This document shows positions 53,880 through 63,979 of a stretch of DNA of 64,000 nucleotides, piece by piece; the stretch's first letter is position 1, and the number at the start of each line of letters is the position of its first letter. The DNA is taken from the NCBI GenBank assembly GCA_964345925.1, contig CAYFSP010000001.1, positions 96,152 to 160,151 of the forward strand. The letters are read 5' to 3'. A program made the translations under genes and the position numbers. The notes beneath the pieces are model-generated. The model was not told the DNA's origin and did not search any database. It saw nothing but the letters and a program-made list of their open reading frames with translations. Source of the DNA: Miniphocaeibacter sp964345925. Its GTDB lineage: Bacteria > Bacillota > Clostridia > Tissierellales > Peptoniphilaceae.

Positions 53880-54557
53880 TTGGGAAGGGATGAATTAATT
53901 AAACAAAGAAATAAATTTGTACAGAAAAAACGTATGATTGAATATTTTATAGATGCTGCAAGACAGATTATAGAAAAAGAAAGCATTCAAAATATTACTA
54001 TTCGTAGAGTAGGAGAGTTGGCTGGCTATAACAGTGCTACTATTTATAAGTATTTTGATGATTTGAATCATTTGAAATTTTTTGCTGCCATGACTTATCT
54101 ATATGATTATATTGAAGAAATTCCTGAATATATAAAAGATGCGAAGAATAGCAAAGAAGTATATTTTAGAGTATGGGATTGCTATATAGAAAATTCTTTT
54201 AAAATACCAAATGTATATCAAGCTTTATTTTTAGCAGAATTAAAAAAAGATATGGAACTATATGTTGAGCAATACTATGGTATCTTTCCTTTAGAAGTAG
54301 ATAAATTTCCAATATATATACAAAATATGTTACATTCCAATTCTTTAAATAAAAGATCAAAGGTATTAATTGATATGTGTGTTAAAGATGGTTTAATTAA
54401 TCGAGAGGAAAGTAATATGGTAGACGATATTGTCATAAGTCTATATGAGAGTTACTTAGGTAGAGTTTATAAGAAATTAATGCCTAAAAATGAAGCTAAG
54501 GATATTTTAGAAAAATACATGAGGGAAATATTCAACAGATTTTCTACTTGTAATTAG
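53880..54557 (+). CDS. TetR/AcrR family transcriptional regulator
   Basis: A 225-residue regulator with the TetR helix-turn-helix ('MIEYFIDAARQIIEKESIQN', 'ITIRRVGELAGYNSATIYKY') and an all-helical C-terminal ligand domain. I start it at TTG 53880, five bases after GGAGGG; an earlier in-frame ATG at 53832 lies inside the previous terminator. It is intact, unlike the genes before it. It may repress the DUF3841 and transporter promoters through the shared AATCATGATTAT word; that is inference. Confidence 0.9.
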   Translation: MGRDELIKQRNKFVQKKRMIEYFIDAARQIIEKESIQNITIRRVGELAGYNSATIYKYFDDLNHLKFFAAMTYLYDYIEEIPEYIKDAKNSKEVYFRVWDCYIENSFKIPNVYQALFLAELKKDMELYVEQYYGIFPLEVDKFPIYIQNMLHSNSLNKRSKVLIDMCVKDGLINREESNMVDDIVISLYESYLGRVYKKLMPKNEAKDILEKYMREIFNRFSTCN

Positions 54558-54618
54558 ATAATATATAATTTTATATATTGTAATATGAAGAATTAATACA
54601 TGTTTATATTTTATTTTA

Positions 54619-54653
54619 AAATCATATTAAATTAGTATGGTTTTCTTTTTGAT
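54619..54653 (+). terminator. Terminator after the TetR gene
   Basis: Arms AAAATCATA and TATGGTTTT (with one G-T pair) around TTAAATTAG, followed by CTTTTTG. It is moderate because of the AT richness. The rest of 54558-54715 holds an extended -10 (TGATACAAT ending at 54674) for miaB. Confidence 0.6.
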
Positions 54654-54715
54654 TATTATAAACTATGATACAATTATCTTTGTACGAATAATAAATTAAC
54701 GATTGAGGTAATATT

Positions 54716-56035
54716 TTGATAGATAAAAAATATAATATACAAACGTATGGCTGTCAAATGAATGAGCATGATTCAGAGAAAATAGCTTACACTTTAGAAA
54801 ACTTAGGTTATAAAAGAACCGATAATATAGAAGAAACAGACTTTATAATATTTAATACATGCTTGATTAGAGAAAATGCAGAGTTAAAAGTATATGGTCA
54901 CTTAGGAGCGTTAAAACCATTAAAACAGAAGAATCCAAATATGATAATTGCAGTTTGTGGCTGTATGATGCAAACAGGAGAGGCTAAAGATATTATCTTG
55001 GATAAATATAAACATGTGGATATTATCTTTGGGACAAAAAATATATCTAAATTGCCAGAACTTGTCAATAGACATTTAAATACTGGGAAAACAGTAGTTG
55101 ATATAGAGGAAAGTGATGTAATCGATAATCAAATAGACATGATAAGGTCACATCCATTTATAGGATATATTAATATAATGACAGGTTGTAATAATTTTTG
55201 TACTTACTGCGTAGTGCCATATGCAAGAGGCAGAGAAGAGAGTAGATCTGCTGAAAGCATTATGAAGGAAGTTGAAGATTTAGCATCTAAAGGATATAAG
55301 GAGATAACATTATTAGGTCAAAATGTAAATTCCTACGGAAAAAATCTTAAAAATAAAACAACATTTCCTGAATTATTGAGAATGATCAATGAAGTAGACG
55401 GTATTGAACGAATTAGATTTTTAACAAGCCATCCAAAGGATTTGTCAGATGAACTCATAGATGCTATGGCAGAATGTGATAAGGTTTGTAAAAACTTACA
55501 TCTACCTTTTCAGTCAGGAAGTAATAAAATTTTAAAAAGTATGAATAGAAAATATACTAAAGAAAAATATTTAGAGCTTGTTAATAAGTTGAAGGATAAA
55601 ATACCTGATATTACATTGTCTACAGATATTATAGTTGGATTTCCCGATGAAAGTGAATCGGACTTTGAAGAGACTCTAAAGGTTGTTAGAGAAGTTCAAT
55701 TTGATCAAGGCTATACTTTTATATATAGCAAAAGAGATGGGACTAAAGCAGCAACTATGAAGAATCAAGTAAGTAGAGATGTAGTTCAAAAAAGATTTGA
55801 TAAACTATTAGAAGAAATGTATGGAATTTTTTACATTAAAAACGAACCACTTGTTGGAACGATACAAAAGGTGTTGGTTGAGGGACCTAGTAAAAATAAT
55901 GAAAATATACTTACAGGTAGAACAGAAGGATTTAAACTAGTGCATTTTAAAGGAAGTTCTGACTTAGTTGGAAGTATAGTAAAAGTTAAAATTGAGGATC
56001 ATAATTCCTTTTCATTAAGTGGATATTTAGTATAG
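54716..56035 (+). CDS. miaB: tRNA-2-methylthio-N6-dimethylallyladenosine synthase
   Basis: Radical-SAM methylthiotransferase that adds methylthio to i6A37 of tRNA. N-terminal cluster cysteines in 'TYGCQMNEHDSEK', 'FNTCLIRENAE' and 'AVCGCMMQTG'; radical SAM motif 'GCNNFCTYCVVPYARG'; C-terminal TRAM domain. The start is TTG 54716. 439 residues, normal. Together with miaA further down the same operon it completes ms2i6A37. Confidence 0.96.
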   Translation: MIDKKYNIQTYGCQMNEHDSEKIAYTLENLGYKRTDNIEETDFIIFNTCLIRENAELKVYGHLGALKPLKQKNPNMIIAVCGCMMQTGEAKDIILDKYKHVDIIFGTKNISKLPELVNRHLNTGKTVVDIEESDVIDNQIDMIRSHPFIGYINIMTGCNNFCTYCVVPYARGREESRSAESIMKEVEDLASKGYKEITLLGQNVNSYGKNLKNKTTFPELLRMINEVDGIERIRFLTSHPKDLSDELIDAMAECDKVCKNLHLPFQSGSNKILKSMNRKYTKEKYLELVNKLKDKIPDITLSTDIIVGFPDESESDFEETLKVVREVQFDQGYTFIYSKRDGTKAATMKNQVSRDVVQKRFDKLLEEMYGIFYIKNEPLVGTIQKVLVEGPSKNNENILTGRTEGFKLVHFKGSSDLVGSIVKVKIEDHNSFSLSGYLV

Positions 56036-56043
56036 GAGAAAAT

Positions 56044-58644
56044 ATGAATAATTATACTCCAATGATAAAACAGTATTTAGAAATTAAAGATAAAAACAAA
56101 GATTGTATATTATTTTTCAGACTGGGAGATTTTTATGAAATGTTTTTTGAAGACGCTATTACTGCTTCAAGAGAATTGGAGATAGTACTTACACAAAGAG
56201 ATTGTGGTGGCGGAGAAAAATGTCCCATGTGTGGAATACCATACCATGTTTCAGAAATTTATATATCCAAATTAGTAACAAAAGGTTATAAAGTAGCTAT
56301 TTGTGAACAGCTTGAAGATCCTAAATCAGCTCAAGGTCTTGTAAAAAGGGATATTGTAAAAATAGTTACACCGGGTACTATCATAGATGATATGTCAACA
56401 GAAGTAGGACATAATAATTACTTAATGTCCATTTATATTGACGGGAAAAATATAGGTATTTCATATTGTGATATTTTAGAAGGAATAATTAATTATACAA
56501 AGATTAGATTTTCAAATACCGATTCTGTTATTAAGATAATAGAAAATGAAATTAGTAGAATTTCGCCATCTGAGATTATTTTAAATAAAAACAATTTATT
56601 AAAAGATGAAATAATAGAAAATATAAGTAGCAGTAGTGATTTGATATTCACTACTGTTAATTTGCTTGGAACAGAGGAATATATTGATATTATCAACTCA
56701 AAACTAAGTATTAATATAGATGAGCTTGAAAATAATAATATTTCAAGTATTGGAGCCATTGGAAGCATATTAAATTATATTTATAATTTTCAAAATGAAA
56801 AATTAGAACATTTGAATTCAATTAATTTTTACGAAATAGATAGTTTTCTAAATATAGATTCACACACATTAACAAACTTAGAAATACAAAAAAACCTTTA
56901 TACAGGAAATAAAAAAGGTTCTCTTTTTGATGTTCTAAACAAAACAAATACATCTATGGGATCTAGACTACTTCATAGTTTTTTAGAAATGCCTTTAATG
57001 AACAAAAAAGAGATAGTAAGTAGACAAAATATAGTTGAAGGAATTTTTGAAAATAGAATTTTACAGGAAAAATTAAGTAATTCCTTAAAAAATATTTATG
57101 ATTTAGAAAGAATTATTGGAAAATTATCATATGGAAAAGCAAATGGAAGAGATTTAATAGCTTTAAAGGTATCAATTGAAAATATACCTAATATTATTAA
57201 TGACTTGAAAAATAGTGGAAATAAACTGCTAGTCGATATTTCGAAAAATATAAATGGACTGGAGGATATTTATAAATTAATAGATGATTCCATAGTGGAT
57301 GATCCTCCTATTACAATAACAGAGGGAAATCTCATTAAAGTTGGATATAATTCGGAATTAGATAAAGTTCGAAATAATAAAATCCTTGGTAAAGAAAGAC
57401 TTATAGAATACGAAAAAGAAGAAAAAGAAAAAAATGGAATTAAAAATTTAAAAATTGTTTTTAATAAGAAATTAGGATATTTTCTAGATGTAACAAAAGG
57501 AAATTTGAGAAATGTTCCTGATTACTATATTAAAAAACAAACATTAACAAATTCTGAACGTTTTACCACAGATGAATTAGAAGAAATTCAAAAGTTGATT
57601 TTAAGTTCAGAAGATGAAATATCAAGTAAAGAATATGATATATTCAATGAAATTAGAGAAATAATTTTAAATAGTGTTAATATAATAAAAAAAACTTCCA
57701 ACAATCTAGCGTATATAGATGTATTTAATTCGTTAGCAAAAGTTTCATACAGTAATGACTATGTTAGACCTAATATTAACAATATTGGGATAATTGATAT
57801 TGTAGGAGGAAGACATCCTGTTGTTGAACAGAGTATGGGAAGGGAAAGCTTTATATCCAACAATATTAATATAGGAAGTGGATATAATGATATTCAAATA
57901 ATAACAGGACCAAATATGAGTGGAAAATCAACTTATTTAAGACAAGTTGCCATTTTATCAATATTAGCTCAAATAGGTTCGTTTGTTCCAGCTAAGTCTG
58001 CTAATATTTCAATAGTTGATAAAATATTTACAAGAATTGGTGCTTCAGATAATTTATATAAAGGTGAAAGTACTTTTATGGTTGAGATGAATGAAGTTAG
58101 TAATATAATTAGAAATGCAACTAAGGATAGTCTGTTAATACTTGATGAGGTTGGAAGAGGTACAAGTACCTTTGATGGACTTAGTATTGCATGGGCAATT
58201 TTAGAGTTTATAAGTAAAAATATTAAAGCTAAAACTTTATTTGCAACACATTATCATGAACTTACGGAATTAGAAAATAAATTAGATAATGTAATAAATC
58301 TACAAGTTCAAATAGAGGAATATAAAGGAGAAATAATCTTTTTAAGAAAAATAATCAAAGGAAAGACAGACAAGAGTTATGGTATTGAAGTAGCGAGACT
58401 TGCTGGTCTTCCAAAGAGTTTAACAGATAGAGCTAAAGTAATTCTAAAAGCAGTTGAAAATAAGAATAAAGATGAAGATTACAATATTTTTGATAATATA
58501 GTTGAAGAACTACAAGTGGATTTCACAGATGTTAAAAAGGACGAATATATAAATGCTTTAACTAAGATCGATGTAAATTCCTTATCTCCAATTGAAGCAT
58601 TAACTATATTGAATGATTTAATAAATGAAGCAAAGGAATTATAG
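56044..58644 (+). CDS. mutS: DNA mismatch repair protein MutS
   Basis: Recognises mismatches and, with MutL, starts repair. N-terminal mismatch-binding motif 'FFRLGDFYEMFFEDA' (with the Phe-x-Glu intercalating element), Walker A 'ITGPNMSGKSTYLRQ', Walker B 'LLILDEVGRGTSTFDGLSIA' and the C-terminal helix-turn-helix region. 866 residues. AGGAG precedes the ATG; mutL follows eight bases after the stop. Confidence 0.97.
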   Translation: MNNYTPMIKQYLEIKDKNKDCILFFRLGDFYEMFFEDAITASRELEIVLTQRDCGGGEKCPMCGIPYHVSEIYISKLVTKGYKVAICEQLEDPKSAQGLVKRDIVKIVTPGTIIDDMSTEVGHNNYLMSIYIDGKNIGISYCDILEGIINYTKIRFSNTDSVIKIIENEISRISPSEIILNKNNLLKDEIIENISSSSDLIFTTVNLLGTEEYIDIINSKLSINIDELENNNISSIGAIGSILNYIYNFQNEKLEHLNSINFYEIDSFLNIDSHTLTNLEIQKNLYTGNKKGSLFDVLNKTNTSMGSRLLHSFLEMPLMNKKEIVSRQNIVEGIFENRILQEKLSNSLKNIYDLERIIGKLSYGKANGRDLIALKVSIENIPNIINDLKNSGNKLLVDISKNINGLEDIYKLIDDSIVDDPPITITEGNLIKVGYNSELDKVRNNKILGKERLIEYEKEEKEKNGIKNLKIVFNKKLGYFLDVTKGNLRNVPDYYIKKQTLTNSERFTTDELEEIQKLILSSEDEISSKEYDIFNEIREIILNSVNIIKKTSNNLAYIDVFNSLAKVSYSNDYVRPNINNIGIIDIVGGRHPVVEQSMGRESFISNNINIGSGYNDIQIITGPNMSGKSTYLRQVAILSILAQIGSFVPAKSANISIVDKIFTRIGASDNLYKGESTFMVEMNEVSNIIRNATKDSLLILDEVGRGTSTFDGLSIAWAILEFISKNIKAKTLFATHYHELTELENKLDNVINLQVQIEEYKGEIIFLRKIIKGKTDKSYGIEVARLAGLPKSLTDRAKVILKAVENKNKDEDYNIFDNIVEELQVDFTDVKKDEYINALTKIDVNSLSPIEALTILNDLINEAKEL

Positions 58645-58652
58645 GTAAATGT

Positions 58653-60527
58653 ATGATAAAAATTTTATCAAATGAGACAATACAAAAAATAGCAGCTGGT
58701 GAAGTTATAGAAAGGCCAAGTTCTATTGTGAAGGAACTAGTTGAAAACTCAATAGATGCTGGTGCTTCAAAGATAATAGTTGAAATTAAAAATGGTGGTA
58801 TTGAATATATATCCGTTACTGACAATGGATCAGGTATTAAAGAAGAAGAAGTGGATTTGGCTTTTATGCGCCATGCAACTTCTAAACTAGATAGATTTAA
58901 TGATCTATATAATCTTGATTCATTAGGATTTAGAGGAGAGGCATTGGCAAGTATAGTTGCAGTCAGTAAACTTTCCATTTCAACAAGGACTGCAGATGAT
59001 AAAATTGGAATAAAAATAGATTATATAAATGGCAAGAGAACGGGAAGTAGACCGATTGCTAAAAACATAGGAACTAATATAATTATAGAGGACTTATTTT
59101 ATAATGTACCAGTTAGAAAAAAATTTTTAAAAAGCAATATTACTGAAGCAAATAATATTACAAATTTAATGTATAAATTGGCCGTGGGAAATTTTAATGT
59201 AGGATTTTCGTATATAAAAGATGATAAATTAATCTTTGAAACAAAGGAGAATGAAAATCTAGAGTCCACCTTAACTGAATTATTTGGATTTGAAACATTT
59301 AAAAATATGTTAAAGGTGGATATTAAAAACAGAGAATTTAGTATAACAGGATTTATATCCAATAATAAAAATTACAGAGCCAATAGGTCATTACAATATT
59401 TATATGTAAATGGAAGGTATGTAGAGAATAAAGAAATAAGACAGAGCATAGAAAATTCATATAAATCGTTAATACCAAATGGAAGATATCCTATATATCA
59501 ATTATTTTTAAATATAAAACCACAATTTATTGATGTAAATATACATCCAAATAAAGAAAAAGTTCAAATAACGATTATTGAAAATATTGTAGATGATTTA
59601 AAGAATATTACTAGAGATTTACTAAATAGCCAATTTAGTATTCATAGCATAACTACTCAAGAAGATAAAATAGAAAGAAAAAACATTTTATTTAACGATG
59701 ACAATAGTATAAAGGATTTGCTTGAAAAATTCGATAATAAAAATAAAGATTCTTTAAATGTGGAAAGCAATGTATTTGAAGATAGCACAGTTGAAAAAGA
59801 GAATATTGATTTTGAATATATTGAATCTGAAAATATAGCAGAGGATAGAGAAGAGTATTCCATTAAAATTGAACAAGTAGAAAGTAATTCACCAATAGAG
59901 GAATTAGATGTTGAGGAAGTATCATTTTTTAATGTTGAGGATTTAAGAAAATATAATTATATTGGAACAATATTTAAAACATATATTATTTATGAAGATT
60001 TAGAAAATAATAAAATAATTTTAATAGATCAACATGCTGCTCATGAGAGAATATTGTATGAAAAGTATTTGAAAGAATTCAAAGAAGAAAATACAATAGT
60101 ACAACCATTAATACAGCCAATAACTGTTGAACTAAGAGATGATGAAATCCAAATGTATCAAAAGAACAAAGCATTATTTTTAAGATTAGGATATGAAATA
60201 GATAGGTTTGGAGATAGTACTTTAATCATAAGAGAGGTTCCAGTAATCTTAGGAATACCTAAAAATGAGCAGTTCTTTTTAGACTTAATAGATAAATTAT
60301 CGGAATTTAATACTAGTGAAGGTTTTGATTCAATTTATAATAAGATTATTAAAATGTCATGTAAATCTGCTGTAAAAGCAGGAGATTTTTTAGGAAATAT
60401 TGAAGTAGAGGAATTAATTAATAAATTGATGAAATGTAATGAACCATATACATGCCCACATGGAAGGCCTACATTAATAGAGATGACAAAATATGAATTA
60501 GAGAAAGAATTTATGAGAGTTAAATAA
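58653..60527 (+). CDS. mutL: DNA mismatch repair protein MutL (endonuclease type)
   Basis: GHKL ATPase partner of MutS. N-terminal motifs 'KIAAGEVIERPSSIVKELVE', 'DAGASKI' and 'LGFRGEALASI'; a Glu/Asp-rich linker of about 90 residues (residues 330-425); the C-terminal domain has the nicking endonuclease motif 'DQHAAHERILYEKY' and 'CPHGRPTLIEM', so this MutL cuts DNA itself, as in bacteria without MutH. 624 residues. Its stop overlaps the miaA ATG (TAATG). Confidence 0.96.
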   Translation: MIKILSNETIQKIAAGEVIERPSSIVKELVENSIDAGASKIIVEIKNGGIEYISVTDNGSGIKEEEVDLAFMRHATSKLDRFNDLYNLDSLGFRGEALASIVAVSKLSISTRTADDKIGIKIDYINGKRTGSRPIAKNIGTNIIIEDLFYNVPVRKKFLKSNITEANNITNLMYKLAVGNFNVGFSYIKDDKLIFETKENENLESTLTELFGFETFKNMLKVDIKNREFSITGFISNNKNYRANRSLQYLYVNGRYVENKEIRQSIENSYKSLIPNGRYPIYQLFLNIKPQFIDVNIHPNKEKVQITIIENIVDDLKNITRDLLNSQFSIHSITTQEDKIERKNILFNDDNSIKDLLEKFDNKNKDSLNVESNVFEDSTVEKENIDFEYIESENIAEDREEYSIKIEQVESNSPIEELDVEEVSFFNVEDLRKYNYIGTIFKTYIIYEDLENNKIILIDQHAAHERILYEKYLKEFKEENTIVQPLIQPITVELRDDEIQMYQKNKALFLRLGYEIDRFGDSTLIIREVPVILGIPKNEQFFLDLIDKLSEFNTSEGFDSIYNKIIKMSCKSAVKAGDFLGNIEVEELINKLMKCNEPYTCPHGRPTLIEMTKYELEKEFMRVK

Positions 60528-61450
60528 TGAGAAAAATAATAGTAATAGTAGGGCCTACTGGTAGTGGCAAAACGGAATTGTCGTTAAGGCTATATAATAT
60601 GATAAAATCTGAAATAATTTCTGCTGATTCAATGCAGATATATAAAGAGATGAATATAGGTACTGCAAAAGTAACTGATGATATTTTAAACAAATATAAA
60701 CATCATATGGTAAATATTATAAGCCCGAATGATAGTTATTCCGTAGCAGATTTTCAAAATGATAGTTTTGAAATAATTGATAATATTATTAAAGATGGAA
60801 AAAACCCTATTGTAGCTGGTGGTACTGGTTTATATATTAATTCTCTAGTTTATAAATTAGATTTTAAATCGGATAAACCAGATGAAGAATTAAGAGATAG
60901 TCTATGGAAATCGTATAAAGAAAATGGTCAAGAATATATATTAGATATATTGAAAGAAATGGATTTAGATTCTTATAACAATATAGAACATAATAATATA
61001 AAGAGGATTATCAGAGCAATTGAAGTCTATAAAACTACAGGAATTCCTTATTCAAAGCAGAATAAGAGTTTTAGAGAGGAGAATAAGGACTATTCTTTTT
61101 ATATATATGGATTAACAGATAACAGAGAATTACTTTACAATAGAATAAATAAAAGAGTTGATAAGATGGTTAATTTAGGACTGTTTGAAGAAGTAGAATA
61201 TCTTATGAAAAAATATGATACTGACTCACAAGCTTTTAAAGCAATAGGATACAAAGAGATAATAGACTACTATAAGGGAGTATATGATAAAAAAATGTCA
61301 ATTGAAAAGTTGAAACAGAATTCTAGAAGATATGCAAAGAGACAATTGACTTGGTTTAATAGGGATAATAGAATTAACTGGTTTAACTTATCAGAGTATA
61401 ATTACGATGAAATTGCTAAAATAATATATAGGGAAGTAATGAATGATTAA
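60527..61450 (+). CDS. miaA: tRNA dimethylallyltransferase
   Basis: Adds dimethylallyl to A37 of tRNAs reading UNN codons, the substrate for MiaB. P-loop 'VIVGPTGSGKTELSLRLYN', then 'ISADSMQIYKEMNIGTAK', 'VAGGTGLYINSL' and 'SRRYAKRQLTWFNRD'. 307 residues. It overlaps mutL and the next gene; mutSL-miaA is the usual clostridial order. No hfq follows it. Confidence 0.96.
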   Translation: MRKIIVIVGPTGSGKTELSLRLYNMIKSEIISADSMQIYKEMNIGTAKVTDDILNKYKHHMVNIISPNDSYSVADFQNDSFEIIDNIIKDGKNPIVAGGTGLYINSLVYKLDFKSDKPDEELRDSLWKSYKENGQEYILDILKEMDLDSYNNIEHNNIKRIIRAIEVYKTTGIPYSKQNKSFREENKDYSFYIYGLTDNRELLYNRINKRVDKMVNLGLFEEVEYLMKKYDTDSQAFKAIGYKEIIDYYKGVYDKKMSIEKLKQNSRRYAKRQLTWFNRDNRINWFNLSEYNYDEIAKIIYREVMND

Positions 61451-62735
61451 AGAAAATTTTTATTTAAAAAATTATAATATTAGTGTAGAAGCATATGATT
61501 TTATACTAGAAATAGAAAAAGAACTTCATGATAAATTTGAAAAATTAAACGGTATTGAAGAGTATAATCTGCTCAAGATTATAAAAGCTATGCAAGAGGA
61601 AAAATTGTCAGCTACGGATTTCAATTGGTCAACTGGTTATGGATATGGAGATATAGGAAGAGATAAGGTAGAAGCCATATATGCAAATATATTCAAAACT
61701 GAGGATGCTTTAGTAAGACCTAGTATCGCATCAGGTACACATGCATTAGCTTTAACACTACAAGGGCTGTTATTACCAGGAGATACCCTTCTGTCAATAA
61801 CAGGAGACCCATACGACACGTTACGACAGGTTATAGGTATTGAAGGAAATGAAGTAGGTACTTTAATAGAAAATGGAATTATCTATAGTAAAATTGAATT
61901 AATGGAAAATGGAAGTATTGATGAGAAAATTGTATTAGAAAAAATACGAGATGTAAATATAAAATTAATTATGATTCAAAGATCTACAGGTTATAGTTTA
62001 CGAAAAGCAATATCTTTATCATCTATGCATGATATTATAAAGAAAATAAAAAATATAAGAGAAGATATTATTATAATGATAGATAATTGCTATGGAGAAT
62101 TTACGCAAATATTAGAACCTACAGAAGTAGGAGCGGATATAGCGGTTGGATCATTAATAAAAAATCCAGGTGGTGGAATAGCACTTTCTGGTGGCTATGT
62201 CGTTGGAAACAAAAAAAATATAGCAAGAATTGCCAATCGATTAACGGCTCCTGGACTAGGAAAGGAAACAGGTTTGACATTTGGAACGACAAGGTCAACA
62301 TTGCAAGGCCTTTACTTTGCACCTAAAATTACAATGGAAGCACTAAAAGGTGCTTTATTATTTGCTAAAGCCTTTGAAAAATTAGGATTTAAAACTTTTC
62401 CTTCTTCGGATTCAGAGAGATATGACATAATAGAGGCCATAGTATTCAATGATGAAAACTTGGTTATAGATTTTTGTAGAACTATTCAAGAATCCTCAGT
62501 AGTAGACGCTTTTGTAACACCTTATCCTTGGGAGATGCCAGGATACACAGATAAGGTGATTATGGCTTCAGGAAGCTTTATCGATGGTTCATCAATAGAA
62601 TTAAGTGCTGATGGTCCATTAAGAGAACCTTATATAGCATATTTCCAAGGTGGGCTTAATTATTTTCAATGTAAGTACGCTTTAATGAATATAATCGAAA
62701 AATTTCTGGAAAAAGAATATATAAAATTGAATTAA
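61443..62735 (+). CDS. Methionine gamma-lyase family PLP protein (YnbB, 'aluminium resistance')
   Basis: A 430-residue fold-type I PLP enzyme of the YnbB family. 'FNWSTGYGYGDIGRDKVEAI' at the N terminus, 'RPSIASGTHALALTLQGLLL' and 'MIDNCYGEFTQILEP' bind cofactor, and the Schiff-base lysine is in 'GSLIKNPGGGIALSGGYVVG'. The substrate is unknown; neither methionine lyase nor metal resistance is proven for the family. It overlaps miaA by eight bases, its usual neighbour in Bacillota. Confidence 0.92.
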   Translation: MIKENFYLKNYNISVEAYDFILEIEKELHDKFEKLNGIEEYNLLKIIKAMQEEKLSATDFNWSTGYGYGDIGRDKVEAIYANIFKTEDALVRPSIASGTHALALTLQGLLLPGDTLLSITGDPYDTLRQVIGIEGNEVGTLIENGIIYSKIELMENGSIDEKIVLEKIRDVNIKLIMIQRSTGYSLRKAISLSSMHDIIKKIKNIREDIIIMIDNCYGEFTQILEPTEVGADIAVGSLIKNPGGGIALSGGYVVGNKKNIARIANRLTAPGLGKETGLTFGTTRSTLQGLYFAPKITMEALKGALLFAKAFEKLGFKTFPSSDSERYDIIEAIVFNDENLVIDFCRTIQESSVVDAFVTPYPWEMPGYTDKVIMASGSFIDGSSIELSADGPLREPYIAYFQGGLNYFQCKYALMNIIEKFLEKEYIKLN

Positions 62736-62752
62736 ATATTAAGTTTAAACGA

Positions 62753-62776
62753 GCTCTTATATTTAAGAGTTTTTTA
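62753..62776 (+). terminator. Terminator after the YnbB gene
   Basis: Arms CTCTTA (62754-62759) and TAAGAG (62764-62769) followed by seven T. It is short. The interval 62777-62845 between it and the lexA terminator shows no other clear feature. Confidence 0.7.
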
Positions 62777-62845
62777 AGTAAATTATTATTGAAACTTATT
62801 AATTACTGCTGTATTAAAATATAAATATAAGTTATGATATATGAA

Positions 62846-62879
62846 AAAGCCATAGGGAAGTTATATCCACTATGGCTTT
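62846..62879 (-). terminator. Terminator of lexA (minus strand)
   Basis: Arms AAAGCCATAG (62846-62855) and CTATGGCTTT (62870-62879). On the minus strand the hairpin runs into a T-rich stretch. Confidence 0.85.
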
Positions 62880-62897
62880 AGTATTGTTAAATTGTTA

Positions 62898-63515
62898 TTA
62901 ATAAATATTTCGATATAGACCTATAACCTTTCCTAAAATTTCTACTTCACGAACTATTATTGGAAACATTGTAGAATTTTCTGGTCTTAATTCAACATGA
63001 TCACTCATTTTATAATATCTTTTAACAGTAGCGGATTCATCAATCATTGCTACAACAATATCTCCATTATTAGCAGTTTTTTGTTGTCTAACAATTATTC
63101 TATCACCATCTAATATACCGGCTTCAATCATGGATTCCCCTTGAACATTTAAAATAAAGAGATTTCCCTTAGTCGATAATTCAATTGGTAGGGGATATGT
63201 ATCCTCAATATTTTCAATGGCAAATATTGGTTCTCCTGCTGTGACTTTACCTATGATTGGAACATCAAAAGTTTCTTTTTTTATATCCTCATCATAATCT
63301 AAATCTATAATCTCAATTGCTCTATTCTTAAGAGGATCCCTTTTTATATAGCCCTTGTTTTCCAATTTTACTATATGGCTGTGAACAGTAGAAGTGGAAC
63401 TAATATTAAGTTCATTACAAATCTCTCTAATAGCTGGGGGATAACCTTTATATTTAATATAATTTTTCATAAATTCTAATATTTTTATTTGTTTATCTGA
63501 TAAATTTTCATACAT
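62898..63515 (-). CDS. lexA: LexA SOS repressor
   Basis: Represses SOS genes until RecA filaments trigger its self-cleavage. Winged helix at the N terminus ('YPPAIREICNELNISSTSTV'), cleavage site Ala93-Gly94 in 'KVTAGEPIF', catalytic Ser128 in 'VQGESMIEAGI' and Lys165 in 'ATVKRYYKM'. 205 residues, standard. GAGGTG lies before the ATG. Its promoter (TTGTTA, 16 bases, TATACT on the minus strand) overlaps one LexA-box-like site, so it is probably autoregulated. Confidence 0.96.
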   Translation of the reverse strand: MYENLSDKQIKILEFMKNYIKYKGYPPAIREICNELNISSTSTVHSHIVKLENKGYIKRDPLKNRAIEIIDLDYDEDIKKETFDVPIIGKVTAGEPIFAIENIEDTYPLPIELSTKGNLFILNVQGESMIEAGILDGDRIIVRQQKTANNGDIVVAMIDESATVKRYYKMSDHVELRPENSTMFPIIVREVEILGKVIGLYRNIY

Positions 63516-63572
63516 TTCAAGTACACCTCGGTATTTTTATAAATAAAGTATATCATATAAAAGAGTATTAAC

Positions 63573-63666
63573 AAACAAAAGTTCTTTTTTTAAGGAATAT
63601 TTGTTCTAAATACTTGACAAAGAACAAATGTTCATGTATTATAATAATCAATGAGAACATTCGTTT
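63573..63666. promoter_or_regulatory. Four LexA-box-like sites and SOS promoter between lexA and the yneA-like gene
   Basis: Consensus GAACNNNNGTTC. Perfect site GAACAAATGTTC at 63622-63633; single-mismatch sites AAACAAAAGTTC (63573-63584), GAATATTTGTTC (63595-63606) and GAACATTCGTTT (63655-63666). The perfect one lies in the 17-base spacer of a promoter TTGACA (63614-63619) / TATTAT (63637-63642) that reads toward the yneA-like gene. Confidence 0.9.
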
Positions 63667-63679
63667 GGTGGAGGATTAT

Positions 63680-63979
63680 ATGAAAAAATTAAGAATAAAA
63701 AATAAATTTAGATTCTATACATTTGTATTTATATTAACAACAGTTTTATTTGTAACACTTTTCACATTTATAGGTAGTAATCTATCTTTAGGGGCTTCTA
63801 GTAAAGAGATGAAATATGAGTATTACACTATTAGAGAAAATGATACTATTTGGGATATAGCTACTAGGTTTAAAAGTAATAAAATGGATATTCGAGATTA
63901 TGTTGATATAATATTATACGAAAATGAAATAAAAAATAACATTATTCCAGGATCAACAATTAAAATACCAAGAATATGA
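63680..63979 (+). CDS. YneA-like SOS cell division inhibitor (membrane LysM protein)
   Basis: A 99-residue protein with a basic N terminus, one membrane helix (about residues 12-34) and a C-terminal LysM domain ('YYTIRENDTIWDIATRFKSN', ending 'PGSTIKIPRI'). This matches the YneA layout: an SOS-induced protein that delays division during DNA damage. GGAGG lies eight bases before the ATG at 63680. It is divergent from lexA with LexA-box-like sites upstream, as in Bacillus. Sequence similarity outside the LysM part is low, so the function is inferred from context. Confidence 0.85.
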   Translation: MKKLRIKNKFRFYTFVFILTTVLFVTLFTFIGSNLSLGASSKEMKYEYYTIRENDTIWDIATRFKSNKMDIRDYVDIILYENEIKNNIIPGSTIKIPRI

